64,000 nt of DNA. Origin: an uncultured Opitutaceae bacterium (GTDB taxonomy: Bacteria; Verrucomicrobiota; Verrucomicrobiia; Opitutales; Opitutaceae). Under the pieces are notes generated by a model. The model was given only the letters and a program-made list of their open reading frames with translations, was not told the DNA's origin and did not search any database. The stretch spans positions 57,750-121,749 of the forward strand of contig CAIOZY010000057.1 in assembly GCA_903862935.1 (NCBI GenBank). Direction: 5' to 3'. Within the stretch, counting starts at the first letter, position 1. Each line of letters opens with the position of its first letter. This document shows, in pieces, positions 36,137 to 45,139 of the stretch. A program made the translations under genes and the position numbers.

Positions 36137-37195
36137 CTAGGCGCCCCGCTTCCTCCAGGCCTCGACGATCTGCCGGACGGTGTCCTCAAGGGTCTGGGTG
36201 ATGTCCCAGCCGGGGTAGTGGGAGCGCATCTTGCGCAGGTCCGAGTAGTAGCAGATGTGGTCGCCCGAACGGGCCTGCTCGACGTAGGTGTGGACCTGGC
36301 GCCTTCCGCTATAGCGCTCAGCAAGCGCAAAGGCCTCCAGAATCGAGGCACTGTTCGCCTTGCCGCCCCCCAGGTTGTAGACCTCACCCACCCGCGGGGC
36401 CGCGACGAAGGCTGCGATGAACCGGGCGACGTCCAGGGCGTGGATGTTGTCGCGGACCTGCTTTCCCTTGTAGCCAAAGACGCGGTACTCGCGGCCCTCG
36501 AGGTTGCACTTGACCAGAAAGCTCAGGAATCCGTGCAGCTCGACCCCGGAGTGGTTGGGCCCGGTGAGGCACCCGCCCCTCAGGCAGCAGGTCGGCAGCC
36601 CGAAGTACCGCCCGTACTCCTGGACGAGGACGTCGGCGGCGACCTTGGAGGCACCGAACAGCGAGTGTTTGGACTGGTCGATCGTGAAGCTTTCGGGAAT
36701 CCCGGCCTCGTAGGCCGGATCGGCGTAGTCCCAGCGGGTCTCAAGCTCCTTGAGGGCGATCCGGTTGGGCGCGTCCCCGTAGACCTTATTCGTGCTCATG
36801 TGCGCGAACGGCGCCTCGGGGGCGGCCCGCCGGGCGGCCTCGAGCAGGTTCAGGGTCCCGACCGCGTTCGTGTCGAAGTCGTCGAAGGGGATGGCCGCCG
36901 CCCGGTCGTGGCTCGGCTGGGCCGCCGTGTGAACGATCGCCGAGGGCTTGACCTCGGCCACCAAGGCCAGAACGCCCTGGCGGTCGCGCATGTCCAACTC
37001 GTGGTGGCGAAACCCGGGCAGCTCGCGCTCGAGCCGCTTCTGGTTCCAGCGGGTGTCGCCGGGCGGCCCGAAGAAAACGGCCCTCTGGTTGTTGTCCAGC
37101 CCGTGGACCGACCAGCCGAGCTCGCGCGCGAAATACGCGCACACCTCCGATCCGATCAATCCCGACGAGCCGGTCACGAGGACAGTCTTGGGCAT
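36137..37195 (-). CDS. NAD-dependent epimerase, CDP-tyvelose/paratose-epimerase-like
   Basis: 352 residues, extended SDR. GSSGLIG at 9-15 binds NAD. In place of Y-x-x-x-K it has F-G-A-S-K (in [12 protein letters not shown]), so the usual tyrosine is phenylalanine. [13 protein letters not shown] and [13 protein letters not shown] are strong landmarks of a subgroup annotated as CDP-paratose 2-epimerase. ATG 37195 is chosen where homology begins. It lies upstream of the GspC-like gene and 68 bases downstream of the acyltransferase gene. Confidence 0.8.
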   Translation of the reverse strand: MPKTVLVTGSSGLIGSEVCAYFARELGWSVHGLDNNQRAVFFGPPGDTRWNQKRLERELPGFRHHELDMRDRQGVLALVAEVKPSAIVHTAAQPSHDRAAAIPFDDFDTNAVGTLNLLEAARRAAPEAPFAHMSTNKVYGDAPNRIALKELETRWDYADPAYEAGIPESFTIDQSKHSLFGASKVAADVLVQEYGRYFGLPTCCLRGGCLTGPNHSGVELHGFLSFLVKCNLEGREYRVFGYKGKQVRDNIHALDVARFIAAFVAAPRVGEVYNLGGGKANSASILEAFALAERYSGRRQVHTYVEQARSGDHICYYSDLRKMRSHYPGWDITQTLEDTVRQIVEAWRKRGA

Positions 37196-37263
37196 GGCTA
37201 GGAAGTCAGGTTGCGCGATTCCCCGGCCGGACTGAATCCAAATCTTGGGCCCGGGGAAGGCCC

Positions 37264-38382
37264 CTAGGTCCACCGGTCGCGCAGGCGGGTCGTGGGCCGC
37301 TCAAACCAGCGGTAGACCGCCGCGCTCACGGCCACGGTCCCGACCATGAAGGCGGCGAAGGAGGCCCAGCCCTGGAGGGGGGAGGTCTGGTTCATGGGGA
37401 AGATCCGGTCGCGCAGCAGCCGGTGGAGCGGCAGGTGGACGAGGTACATCGAGTACGACCAGCGGGCGATTGCGCCGGCCGAGGCGTTGAACCAGCGGTT
37501 CCGGGTCGCCAGCGTCCGCTGGGCCTGGGGCAGCAGCAGGGCGAACCCGAGCGAGACCAGGTTGAAGCGGATCGTCCGGTCGAACAGGCTCTGGTTCTGC
37601 GCGTCGGGCCAATACAGGGTCGCGTAGCAGGCGATGAGAAGTGCCGTCCCGGCGAGGGCAAAGGCCCGCGGCGAGCGGGCGAAGGCGAGCGGGTGGCGCC
37701 GGCACACCCACGCGGCGAGGATCCCGGTCATCAGGGCGTCGAAACGGATGAGCACGATCTCGCGGAGATCCTCGGACCAACCGTTGGCCGGGTTCAGGGC
37801 GTAGCCCAGACGGCCGAGCGTGGAGCCCAGGTACAGGCTGATCCCGACCGCCAGGAACGCGGTGCCGAATTTCCGGCCGGTGCGCAGGACAAGCCAGACC
37901 CCGAACGGAAACAGCAGGTAGAACCACTCCTCTATGCACAGACTCCACGACTCCAGGAAAAAGAAGGTCTTGCGCTGGGCGAAGGTCTGCAGAAACAGCG
38001 CGTAGCCGCCGACCCGGCCCCAGGGGACGGCCTGGGGAAAGACCCAGACGATGAGCGCGAGGTTCACCAGCAAGAACAGGTAGTAGTTGGGCAGGGTCCT
38101 GAACCAACGCCGGGCGTAGAAGCGGGCGAGCTCGCGCCCGTGCTCGAGCCGGGGCCCGATGTCGAGCAGGAGCCCGCCGATCAGGAATCCGCTTAAGACG
38201 AAGAACAGCTCGACCCCGTAGTAGCCGCTGTGGCCGAGGTGGTACAGGCCCAGCCGGATCCCGCCCAGCTCGAGCGCGGGGACGTGCGGGTACAAGAAGA
38301 CCAGGCCGTGCGACAGGACGACCCCTCCGATCGCCAGGGCCCTCAGGACGTCCAGCCCGATGATGCGGGGGCCCGAGCTCAT
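37264..38382 (-). CDS. acyltransferase family 3 membrane protein (OafA/YrhL type)
   Basis: 372 residues with about ten membrane helices. The N-terminal [16 protein letters not shown] carries the family R and H residues, and [14 protein letters not shown] and [17 protein letters not shown] are the following signature helices. These enzymes O-acetylate or otherwise acylate polysaccharides and lipid-linked sugars. The ATG at 38382 overlaps the stop of the upstream membrane-protein gene as ATGA. Confidence 0.9.
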   Translation of the reverse strand: MSSGPRIIGLDVLRALAIGGVVLSHGLVFLYPHVPALELGGIRLGLYHLGHSGYYGVELFFVLSGFLIGGLLLDIGPRLEHGRELARFYARRWFRTLPNYYLFLLVNLALIVWVFPQAVPWGRVGGYALFLQTFAQRKTFFFLESWSLCIEEWFYLLFPFGVWLVLRTGRKFGTAFLAVGISLYLGSTLGRLGYALNPANGWSEDLREIVLIRFDALMTGILAAWVCRRHPLAFARSPRAFALAGTALLIACYATLYWPDAQNQSLFDRTIRFNLVSLGFALLLPQAQRTLATRNRWFNASAGAIARWSYSMYLVHLPLHRLLRDRIFPMNQTSPLQGWASFAAFMVGTVAVSAAVYRWFERPTTRLRDRWT

Positions 38383-40058
38383 GGGTTTGCCGGGTCCTCC
38401 CACCCGGCCAGGTCGCGCAGGATGAAGGCCGCCGGCACTGCAGCGCCTAGGACCAGTGCGGCCAGGGCCGCGGGATTGCCCGGGCTGCCGAAGCCCGTGG
38501 CCGGGGGCAGCCACACGAAGGCGAAGAACGCGGCCTGTGCGGCCGCGACTCCCGCGAAAGCGACTTTCCCCAATAGCCTCAGGCCCGCGGCGGCCAGGCA
38601 AAGTAGCGCGATCGGCAGGGTGTACGACCCCTGGTGGACCAGGGCCGAGCGTGCCTCAAACATCAGGGCGATCCACGCGGCGAAGGTGGCCGCCGACCAC
38701 AGGCCGACGCCCCGCACGGCCCGCAGGGATTCACGGCCCCTGCGGAGGCAGGCGGCCGCGACCAGGGCCGCCGCACCGGCGGACCAAAGGCCGGTGGCGC
38801 GCACGAGAAAGAAAAACTCGTCAGCCCGCTCCCGCCCGGGATCGGCCGCCGGGTGCCGCGGATCGGGCCAGGCCCCGTCGACCACCGTCTTCAGGTTGGC
38901 GAGCCGGTTGCCCAGGGCGCCCCGCAGTCCGACCCGGGAATAGGCCTCGCGGATCGTCTGCCAGGTGCCCCTTGAGTCCACGGCGACCTGGCCGGCCAGG
39001 TGCCATTTCACGAGCCGGTTTCCCGGAGGGGCGTAGAACCTCTGGAAAGCCGACCACGGTAGGCAGACCAGGACAAAGACCGCCGCGGCGAGGACCCAGG
39101 GTCCGGCCCTGCGACGGATCAGGGCGGAGACAGCCCACGGCGCAAGCCCCAGGAGGGCGAAAGCCACGCCCCCGTGGGCCATCCAGCCCAGCCCCGCCCA
39201 CAGGCCAGCCAGGGCGAACCGCCGCCGCTGGACCGCGGGATCGCCCGGGGGCTCGAGCAGGACAAGGCAGAAAGCGCCGCAAACTAGGGCCCCGGCCCCG
39301 AGCTTGGGCCAGACGTAGAGCGTGTTCAGGAGGAAGAATCCGGTGAAGGTGAGCGCACCGGCCGCCGCCGCGCCACCGGCGGGCCTGAGCCCGATTGTCC
39401 GCAAGAGGCCGTAGCAGGCGGCGACCCACAGCACCTGCATCCAGATTCCGGCTGCGCCCGCCGAGAGGGCCGGTTCGAGCCCCAGGGCGTCGGTGACCGG
39501 CCGGGTGATCAGGCTCCAGCCCGACTGGAGGGGCGGCCGGTCGCTTGTCAGCCAGTCCCCGAAGAGCACGCGGGAGCACGAGCCGGAGTAGACGGAGTCG
39601 GCCAGCACAAAGGGGATCGTGTTGTCGCTGGGCAGGCCCGAGATGAACCGGTTGGCTGCCCGGTCGCTGAACGCCCGGTACGCCTGGGGCGCCGGACAAA
39701 GGTACAGCGCTCCTAGGTAGAAAAGCCCCGCGCCGCAGGCAAGGAGGACCACCGGGGCCACCTCGGACCGCCCGGGCCCACCGGGTTGCGGCCGGCTTCC
39801 CCGAAGCGACCGCCAGCACAACCCCGCGCTCCCGGACACGAGGGCGACCGAGAGAAACACCCCCAAAGCAGGCGAGAGAAAATAAGCCCAGAAGACGACG
39901 AGGGCGCACCCGGCGACCCCCGAGCCCGCGGCGAGCGCGGCCCATGGGGCCGGGATCCAGGACAGGCGGCGCACCCCGATGAGAACGGCGAAAAAAATCG
40001 GGGCAAGGAGCACCCCGTTCACCGCCCAAGCCAGCACGGCCAGCGCCAGGGACATCAT
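38379..40058 (-). CDS. polytopic membrane protein, GT-C-like
   Basis: 559 residues, roughly twelve hydrophobic helices and little soluble sequence. A periplasmic loop around RLLPSDNTIPF-like SGLPSDNTIPF and GDWLTSDRPPLQ matches the style of GT-C transferases or polymerases, where acidic loop residues act on polyprenyl-linked sugars. Family is not clear. Start ATG 40058 overlaps the GT2 stop (ATGA); ATG 40055 is equally possible. Confidence 0.68.
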   Translation of the reverse strand: MMSLALAVLAWAVNGVLLAPIFFAVLIGVRRLSWIPAPWAALAAGSGVAGCALVVFWAYFLSPALGVFLSVALVSGSAGLCWRSLRGSRPQPGGPGRSEVAPVVLLACGAGLFYLGALYLCPAPQAYRAFSDRAANRFISGLPSDNTIPFVLADSVYSGSCSRVLFGDWLTSDRPPLQSGWSLITRPVTDALGLEPALSAGAAGIWMQVLWVAACYGLLRTIGLRPAGGAAAAGALTFTGFFLLNTLYVWPKLGAGALVCGAFCLVLLEPPGDPAVQRRRFALAGLWAGLGWMAHGGVAFALLGLAPWAVSALIRRRAGPWVLAAAVFVLVCLPWSAFQRFYAPPGNRLVKWHLAGQVAVDSRGTWQTIREAYSRVGLRGALGNRLANLKTVVDGAWPDPRHPAADPGRERADEFFFLVRATGLWSAGAAALVAAACLRRGRESLRAVRGVGLWSAATFAAWIALMFEARSALVHQGSYTLPIALLCLAAAGLRLLGKVAFAGVAAAQAAFFAFVWLPPATGFGSPGNPAALAALVLGAAVPAAFILRDLAGWEDPANP

Positions 40059-40780
40059 AATTTCTGGAAACGGTACTTCACCAGCGCCCTGATCCACGTG
40101 GGCGGGTCCCGCCAGATCCGGATCTTCTTTCCGGCCTGGAACGAGCGGGACCGGTAGCTGATCGGCACCTCGATCGGCCGGTAGCCCTTGCGCACGAGCT
40201 TGACCAGCAGCTCCCAGTCGAAGTCGAACCGGTTGCACTCGAACGACAGGTCCTTGATGCAGTCCCGGCGGAACACCTTGTACATCGTGAAGGGGTCCTT
40301 CAGCCGCGTGCCCAGCGCCACGTTGACCATCAGCGTGAAGGTCCAGTGGGCGAGGTTCAGGGCGAGCGCCCGCAGGGGCTCGCCCGCGAACTTCCGGATG
40401 GCCCATCCCGCCTCGCCGTGGCGCGAACCCAGGACGAAGGCTTGGCGGCCCGACAGGATGGGCGCCAGCAGGCTCTCGTAGTCGTCCAGGTCGTACTCGA
40501 GGTCCGCGTCCTGGATGAGCAGGACCTCGCCGCTGGCCTGGGCGAAGCCGGCCCGGACGGCGTGGCCCTTGCCCAGCGGGCGGTCCTCGAGGACGATCTT
40601 AACCCGGGGGTGGTCCCGGTAGGCGAGGACCTCCTCGCGGCTCCCGTCGGACGAGTTGCTCTCGATGATGATGACCTCGATCTCGGTCCCGGGGAGCTCC
40701 TTGGAGACAATGGCCTTCAGGGCCTCCTTGACAGTGGAGCCCTCATTGTAGACGGGGACGATGACGGAAAGTTTGCTCAT
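40055..40780 (-). CDS. GT2 glycosyltransferase, polyprenyl-phosphate type
   Basis: 241 residues. GT-A fold with PVYNEGSTV at 9-17, the donor/metal motif D91-A-D93-L in IQDADLEYD, and the C-terminal YRSRSFQAGKKI characteristic of dolichol-phosphate glucosyl/mannosyl synthase relatives. No membrane helices. It would load a sugar onto lipid phosphate for the membrane transferase encoded directly downstream with a four-base overlap. Start at ATG 40780 is set by the ATGA overlap with the upstream gene. Confidence 0.88.
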   Translation of the reverse strand: MSKLSVIVPVYNEGSTVKEALKAIVSKELPGTEIEVIIIESNSSDGSREEVLAYRDHPRVKIVLEDRPLGKGHAVRAGFAQASGEVLLIQDADLEYDLDDYESLLAPILSGRQAFVLGSRHGEAGWAIRKFAGEPLRALALNLAHWTFTLMVNVALGTRLKDPFTMYKVFRRDCIKDLSFECNRFDFDWELLVKLVRKGYRPIEVPISYRSRSFQAGKKIRIWRDPPTWIRALVKYRFQKL

Positions 40781-43272
40781 TTCGGGGGGGGCTGCCGCCC
40801 GGGGAACTTTTCCGAAGCCCAGAGGCTTCCCGCGATCAGCGCAAGCGCGGCCGCTGAAATCCCGAGCATCAGGTAAAATCCGCGCGGCCGGTACCGGACC
40901 ACCACCCGGTGGAGCCCCGCCGACGGGATCGGGATCCCCTGAAAGGCGTGGTTTACCCTCACCAGGCGGACAGGCTGGCCGTCGAGCTCCGCGTGCGGGT
41001 AGCCCGGCCACCACACCTCGCTTAGGACCGCCAGCCCGGGGCCGGTCGCCGCCACGGAAAATGCGGTCGAGTTGCCGGTGAGTTCATAGGCGGTCGCGGG
41101 AACGACGGACCGGCCCGCCAGGTTTGAGGGGAGCGCAGCCAGGGCGGGGCTTGAGGCGATCTCGGGAGCCTGGGCCGCGGCAAAGGGGCGCCCGTCCCCT
41201 CCCTGGATCAGACCCATCAGCTGGGGCGCGGCGGCGTAGGCGGCGAGCCGGTCGGTGAAGAAGGCCCGGGGCCAGGCGGTGCGGCTCTCGTAGACGTCCA
41301 GGTCGCCGGTCCGCACGAGCCTGAGAACGGCCCCGAGGGCCCCCTGGTCGCTTCTCAGGTCGAGGTAGTACCTCACGTTCAGAAAATCGAGGAAGGGCCG
41401 GGATGAGGCGAGGTTGTCGCGCGACAGGTACAACCTCCAGCCCCTCTCCATCCGCAGCGCCGAAAGCCCGGCCAGCTCCCGGTACCTCGGGTTGATGAGC
41501 GGCTCCGGGCCGTTGATCCCCTCCAGTCCGTAAACGGCCGACCAGCCCGCGAAGAAGTTGTTCTGGAGCCCGATCGACCGGCTGGGCTCCAGCGCCTGGG
41601 TCTTCTGGACGAGGCTCATCGCAGCCGAGCGGGCGCGGAAGTTCGCGCGCAGGGTCGGGTGCAGGACGTACGTGTCGGGCCCGATCCCCGGAGCCTGCTG
41701 CCCGTGGCGCCAGAGGAGGGCCGCCGTGCAGACCGCCAGGCCGAGGCCGAGCGCGGGAGTGACCTTTCCCCGCGCGAGGGCCCTGCGCGCCAACAGGCCC
41801 AGCCCGGCCAGCGCCGCGAGCAGCGACCCCAGGTACACCCACAGGAAGCGGCTGACCGGGATTGACTCAAGAGGACGCAAGGGGGCGAACCGCGTGTCGT
41901 CGGAAACGACGTCCCGGTGCACGACCTGAAGGAAGGCGATGTAGGAGAAAACCAGGGCGAACAGGAGCAGGCCGGCGATCACCAGGTCGCCCCGCCCGTC
42001 GCGGGTCCCGAGGCGGCGGGCTGCCGCGGCAAATCCGATCCCGGCCAGGACAACCCACAGGATGATCAGCGGGCACAGGAACGAGTCGTCCACGTGCACC
42101 ATGTTCCCGAGGAAGGGGACCCTCACGATCCACGCCGCCGGAACCAGGCCGAAGGACAGGGACAGGGGGACAAGCGCGCTTGCGGCAAGCGCCATCGCGG
42201 CCCGGTTGCCAAAGTGGCTCCTGAGGGTCGCCGCGAAGTAAACGAGGCCCGCTAGGACCAGGAAGTTCGCGGAGGGGTTGAAGACCCAGCCCTCCCGGCT
42301 CAGGGGCCGGAAGAAGGCCTCATCAAACCCCGCTAGGAGCAGGCTCGGCCGGATCTGGAAGGCGCCGGGATCGTTGTAGGCGGTGTAGGAGCCCTTGAGG
42401 GCGGCCGCGAACGAATACCAGATCGGCAGTGACAGCCCGAGGAAGAGGAGCCCCGCCCAGCAGGCCCCGGCGGTCTTTAGCAGGCGATCCCTCCAGGGAG
42501 CCGCCGAGCCCAGGAGGACCAGGACTCCCGCGAGGTTCAGGCATAAGAGCGCGGCGTAGGCCTCCTTCGCTGTCCCGGAGTTGATTAGGGCGAGGTTCGC
42601 CAAAATGAGCCCGGCCGCCCAGCGCGCGAAGGCTCGGGCCCCCGGGGCACCCGCGCAGCGGATCCAGCAGTACAGGGGCCAGGGGGCGTAGCACAGGGTG
42701 AAGATCGCCGGGTGGTTCAGCCGGTAGACGAAAAATCCCAGAAACGGGGCCGCCAGCGCCGTGATCGCGGCAGGCCCCAGCTGGGCGGTCAATTCCAGGA
42801 CGATCAGCCCGAGGCCAAAGGCGAGCAGCCACTTGGCGAGAAGGTACTTCAGATCCCAGGCCCAGGCGGCCCCGTCTGCCGCAACGGGAATCCAATGCAG
42901 CGGATCGGCGATCATGCTGAACCCCTGGGCCAGAAGCGGGGTTCCGCCGGAGTTGTAGCGGTTCCATACAGGAAGCTCGCCGTCTTTTAAGATCGAGCGG
43001 TGCTGGACCATCGAGAACGGGACGAACTGCCACATGATCGCGCCGACGTCGGCGTGGTTGGGGTCAGTCGTGCGGGTCTCGCGGTAGCCGGGCAGGGTGG
43101 GGAACTGGTCGTAAAGCAGGATCGTCCCGAAGTTCGGGGATACGTGGCTTTTGCCCATGAAGACCACAGGGTAAGTGCTCGCGATCACGGCGGCGGCCGC
43201 GACCGCGGCGAGGATTCGGGCCGGGCGGGCCGCGAAGAGCGCAGCCAAGAGTGAGCCGTTTAGCCGGGTCAT
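40777..43272 (-). CDS. YfhO-family membrane protein
   Basis: 831 residues. About twelve helices are followed by a periplasmic domain of about 250 residues and a final helix near 800-820. PVWNRYNSGGTPLLAQ is the YfhO-type signature in the first loop, and the end, HRVVVRYRPRGFYL, is the family's typical last strand and helix. YfhO relatives take part in glycosylating lipoteichoic acids or surface glycans; the exact substrate is unknown. It is coupled on both sides by four-base overlaps. Confidence 0.82.
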   Translation of the reverse strand: MTRLNGSLLAALFAARPARILAAVAAAAVIASTYPVVFMGKSHVSPNFGTILLYDQFPTLPGYRETRTTDPNHADVGAIMWQFVPFSMVQHRSILKDGELPVWNRYNSGGTPLLAQGFSMIADPLHWIPVAADGAAWAWDLKYLLAKWLLAFGLGLIVLELTAQLGPAAITALAAPFLGFFVYRLNHPAIFTLCYAPWPLYCWIRCAGAPGARAFARWAAGLILANLALINSGTAKEAYAALLCLNLAGVLVLLGSAAPWRDRLLKTAGACWAGLLFLGLSLPIWYSFAAALKGSYTAYNDPGAFQIRPSLLLAGFDEAFFRPLSREGWVFNPSANFLVLAGLVYFAATLRSHFGNRAAMALAASALVPLSLSFGLVPAAWIVRVPFLGNMVHVDDSFLCPLIILWVVLAGIGFAAAARRLGTRDGRGDLVIAGLLLFALVFSYIAFLQVVHRDVVSDDTRFAPLRPLESIPVSRFLWVYLGSLLAALAGLGLLARRALARGKVTPALGLGLAVCTAALLWRHGQQAPGIGPDTYVLHPTLRANFRARSAAMSLVQKTQALEPSRSIGLQNNFFAGWSAVYGLEGINGPEPLINPRYRELAGLSALRMERGWRLYLSRDNLASSRPFLDFLNVRYYLDLRSDQGALGAVLRLVRTGDLDVYESRTAWPRAFFTDRLAAYAAAPQLMGLIQGGDGRPFAAAQAPEIASSPALAALPSNLAGRSVVPATAYELTGNSTAFSVAATGPGLAVLSEVWWPGYPHAELDGQPVRLVRVNHAFQGIPIPSAGLHRVVVRYRPRGFYLMLGISAAALALIAGSLWASEKFPGRQPPPK

Positions 43273-45137
43273 TTCGAAGGAGAAGGTGTGGCCTCACCGG
43301 CGCCGCTCGACGAACAAAATCGTGTGAAAAGCCCCCAGGCGAGGACCAGGGCCGCCGCCAGGGCGGAGACCTCCGCGATAAGGGGCCCGTTTCTAATTGC
43401 CCTCCAGGCGCCGTAGGAAAGGGGGGCCATCTCGACCGGCTCGCTGAAGGCGATCCAGCGGGCGGGATCCGGGGCGGCGGCCCTCACGATGAACTCCCCG
43501 TCGGGGGCCCGCACGTAGGCCGACCTCCAGGTGTCGCCGGGAAGACGGCTCGGCCGCACCTGCACGATCGCCGAGCCGGTTCGCGGATCGGCCAGCTCCA
43601 GCCCGCCCGCCTCCCGTCCGGCCACCTCGAAGCGAAGCCAGCCGTGGAGCCGGGCCCTGAGGGGGGCGCTCTCCCAGCTCGCCGCCCCCCGGCCGTAGGA
43701 GCCCCAGCTCGCCCGCAGGACGAGGGGCGCCGTCGGCGGCGAGACCCCTCCCCGGTCCCCCGGAGCAAAGCCGGCGCAGGAAGCCTCGCTCAGATGCAGG
43801 GGCTCTCTGACGCTCCCCGGAAGCAGGGCCCTCAGGGCCGGGGTCCCGAGCCGCTCGGCGAGAACCTTCGGGTCGGGATAGGGGATCTCGATGTGGTTGA
43901 GGTAGGCGGTGTCGCCCGAGGCGAGATAATGGCGCACATTCTCCTCGCAGTAGAAGTTTTCCGTCCGCACGGCCGGCAGCTCGGAGCCGAAGATCCGCCG
44001 GGTCTGGCCCCATGCCCCGAGGAGAAAGACCGAGATCCACAGCGAGCCCAGGACCGAGAGGCGCGCCGACCGGGCCAGTCCGGCCTGCCGGGAGAGCCAC
44101 CCTATCGAAAGGGCGTTTACGAGCGCCCCGAAGACCAGGGTGTCGCTGTAGCGGGAGGCGGGCCAGGGCGCGCCGGCGCCGCGGGCGTAGGCGGTTGCCC
44201 CGACCTGAAGGAGGACCCAGGCGCCCAGGCCCGCGAGGATCACGCCGGCCTCCCGGCCCTCGCCGCCGCGCCGCGCTAGCCGAAGGCTCAGCCAGGCCCA
44301 GGGGGCCCAGACAACAAGCGCCGCCCACGCCCAGCGGTCCTCGCCGCTGGGCCACTGAAGGGAGCGGACGCTCGTCAGGAGAAAATCCGAGACCGTGTGC
44401 GCCCGGAGCGCCTCGTGGTAGCCGACGCTCACGCGGGTGAAAACGCCCGCGGCGACGAGCCCCGCGCACAGGCAAAGCCCCGGAAGGATAGACCGCAGCG
44501 GGCGGCTCCGGCGGAACCCCCGGGCGGCCAGGATTCCCCCGGCGACCGCCGGCGCGAACAGACCGGTTGCGAGGCTGCCCATCGCCCCGAGCGCCGCCCC
44601 GGCGCCGAGCCACCAGCGCAGGCCCCAGGGCCGGGCGTCCGGCAGGAGGGCGATCGCCGCAAGCGAGAAGGCAACCAGGAAAAGCTGCTGGGAGTGGAAC
44701 CCGTAAAGGATGTTCTGCCAGGCCAGGGGCAGCGCGTAGGCCGAGGCTAGGAGGACAAACAGGATCCCCTGCCTCCTCCGGCCCCAGGCCCGCAGGCCCA
44801 GGGCGAACAGCCCTGCGGAGATTGCCGCCGCGATGAGCGCGTTGAAAGCGCACTCCAGCCGCTGGTCCCACTGCCCGTCGGCGGCCGCCAGGGCGAGGCT
44901 CGCCAGCTTCGTCAGGACGACCCGGTGCTCGTTGTGGGGCGCAAGGAGCATCTCCGGGGTGAGCCGGTGCTCGGCCCAGGGCGCGAGCAGGTTCAGGCCC
45001 TCGGCGTCCCACTGGTCCCAGCTCGGCAGGTCGGAGCCGTAGCGGTCGAGAACCGTCCAGCGGGCCCCGATCACGATCCCCGCTAGGCAGACGAGCAGCG
45101 CGGCGAGCCGCAGGCGGGCTTTCGCTGCGGTCGGCAT
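43269..45137 (-). CDS. polytopic membrane protein with periplasmic C-terminal domain
   Basis: 622 residues. Around eleven helices in 1-370, then a soluble beta-rich part to about 590 and a final helix around 585-605. The first loop has LPSWDQWDAEG and HNEHRV, conserved-looking acidic and histidine residues. It resembles other hypothetical membrane proteins in polysaccharide loci; no named family recognised. Its stop overlaps the start of the YfhO gene (ATGA), and only two bases separate it from the multi-GT2 gene upstream. Confidence 0.65.
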   Translation of the reverse strand: MPTAAKARLRLAALLVCLAGIVIGARWTVLDRYGSDLPSWDQWDAEGLNLLAPWAEHRLTPEMLLAPHNEHRVVLTKLASLALAAADGQWDQRLECAFNALIAAAISAGLFALGLRAWGRRRQGILFVLLASAYALPLAWQNILYGFHSQQLFLVAFSLAAIALLPDARPWGLRWWLGAGAALGAMGSLATGLFAPAVAGGILAARGFRRSRPLRSILPGLCLCAGLVAAGVFTRVSVGYHEALRAHTVSDFLLTSVRSLQWPSGEDRWAWAALVVWAPWAWLSLRLARRGGEGREAGVILAGLGAWVLLQVGATAYARGAGAPWPASRYSDTLVFGALVNALSIGWLSRQAGLARSARLSVLGSLWISVFLLGAWGQTRRIFGSELPAVRTENFYCEENVRHYLASGDTAYLNHIEIPYPDPKVLAERLGTPALRALLPGSVREPLHLSEASCAGFAPGDRGGVSPPTAPLVLRASWGSYGRGAASWESAPLRARLHGWLRFEVAGREAGGLELADPRTGSAIVQVRPSRLPGDTWRSAYVRAPDGEFIVRAAAPDPARWIAFSEPVEMAPLSYGAWRAIRNGPLIAEVSALAAALVLAWGLFTRFCSSSGAGEATPSPSK

Positions 45138-45139
45138 CT

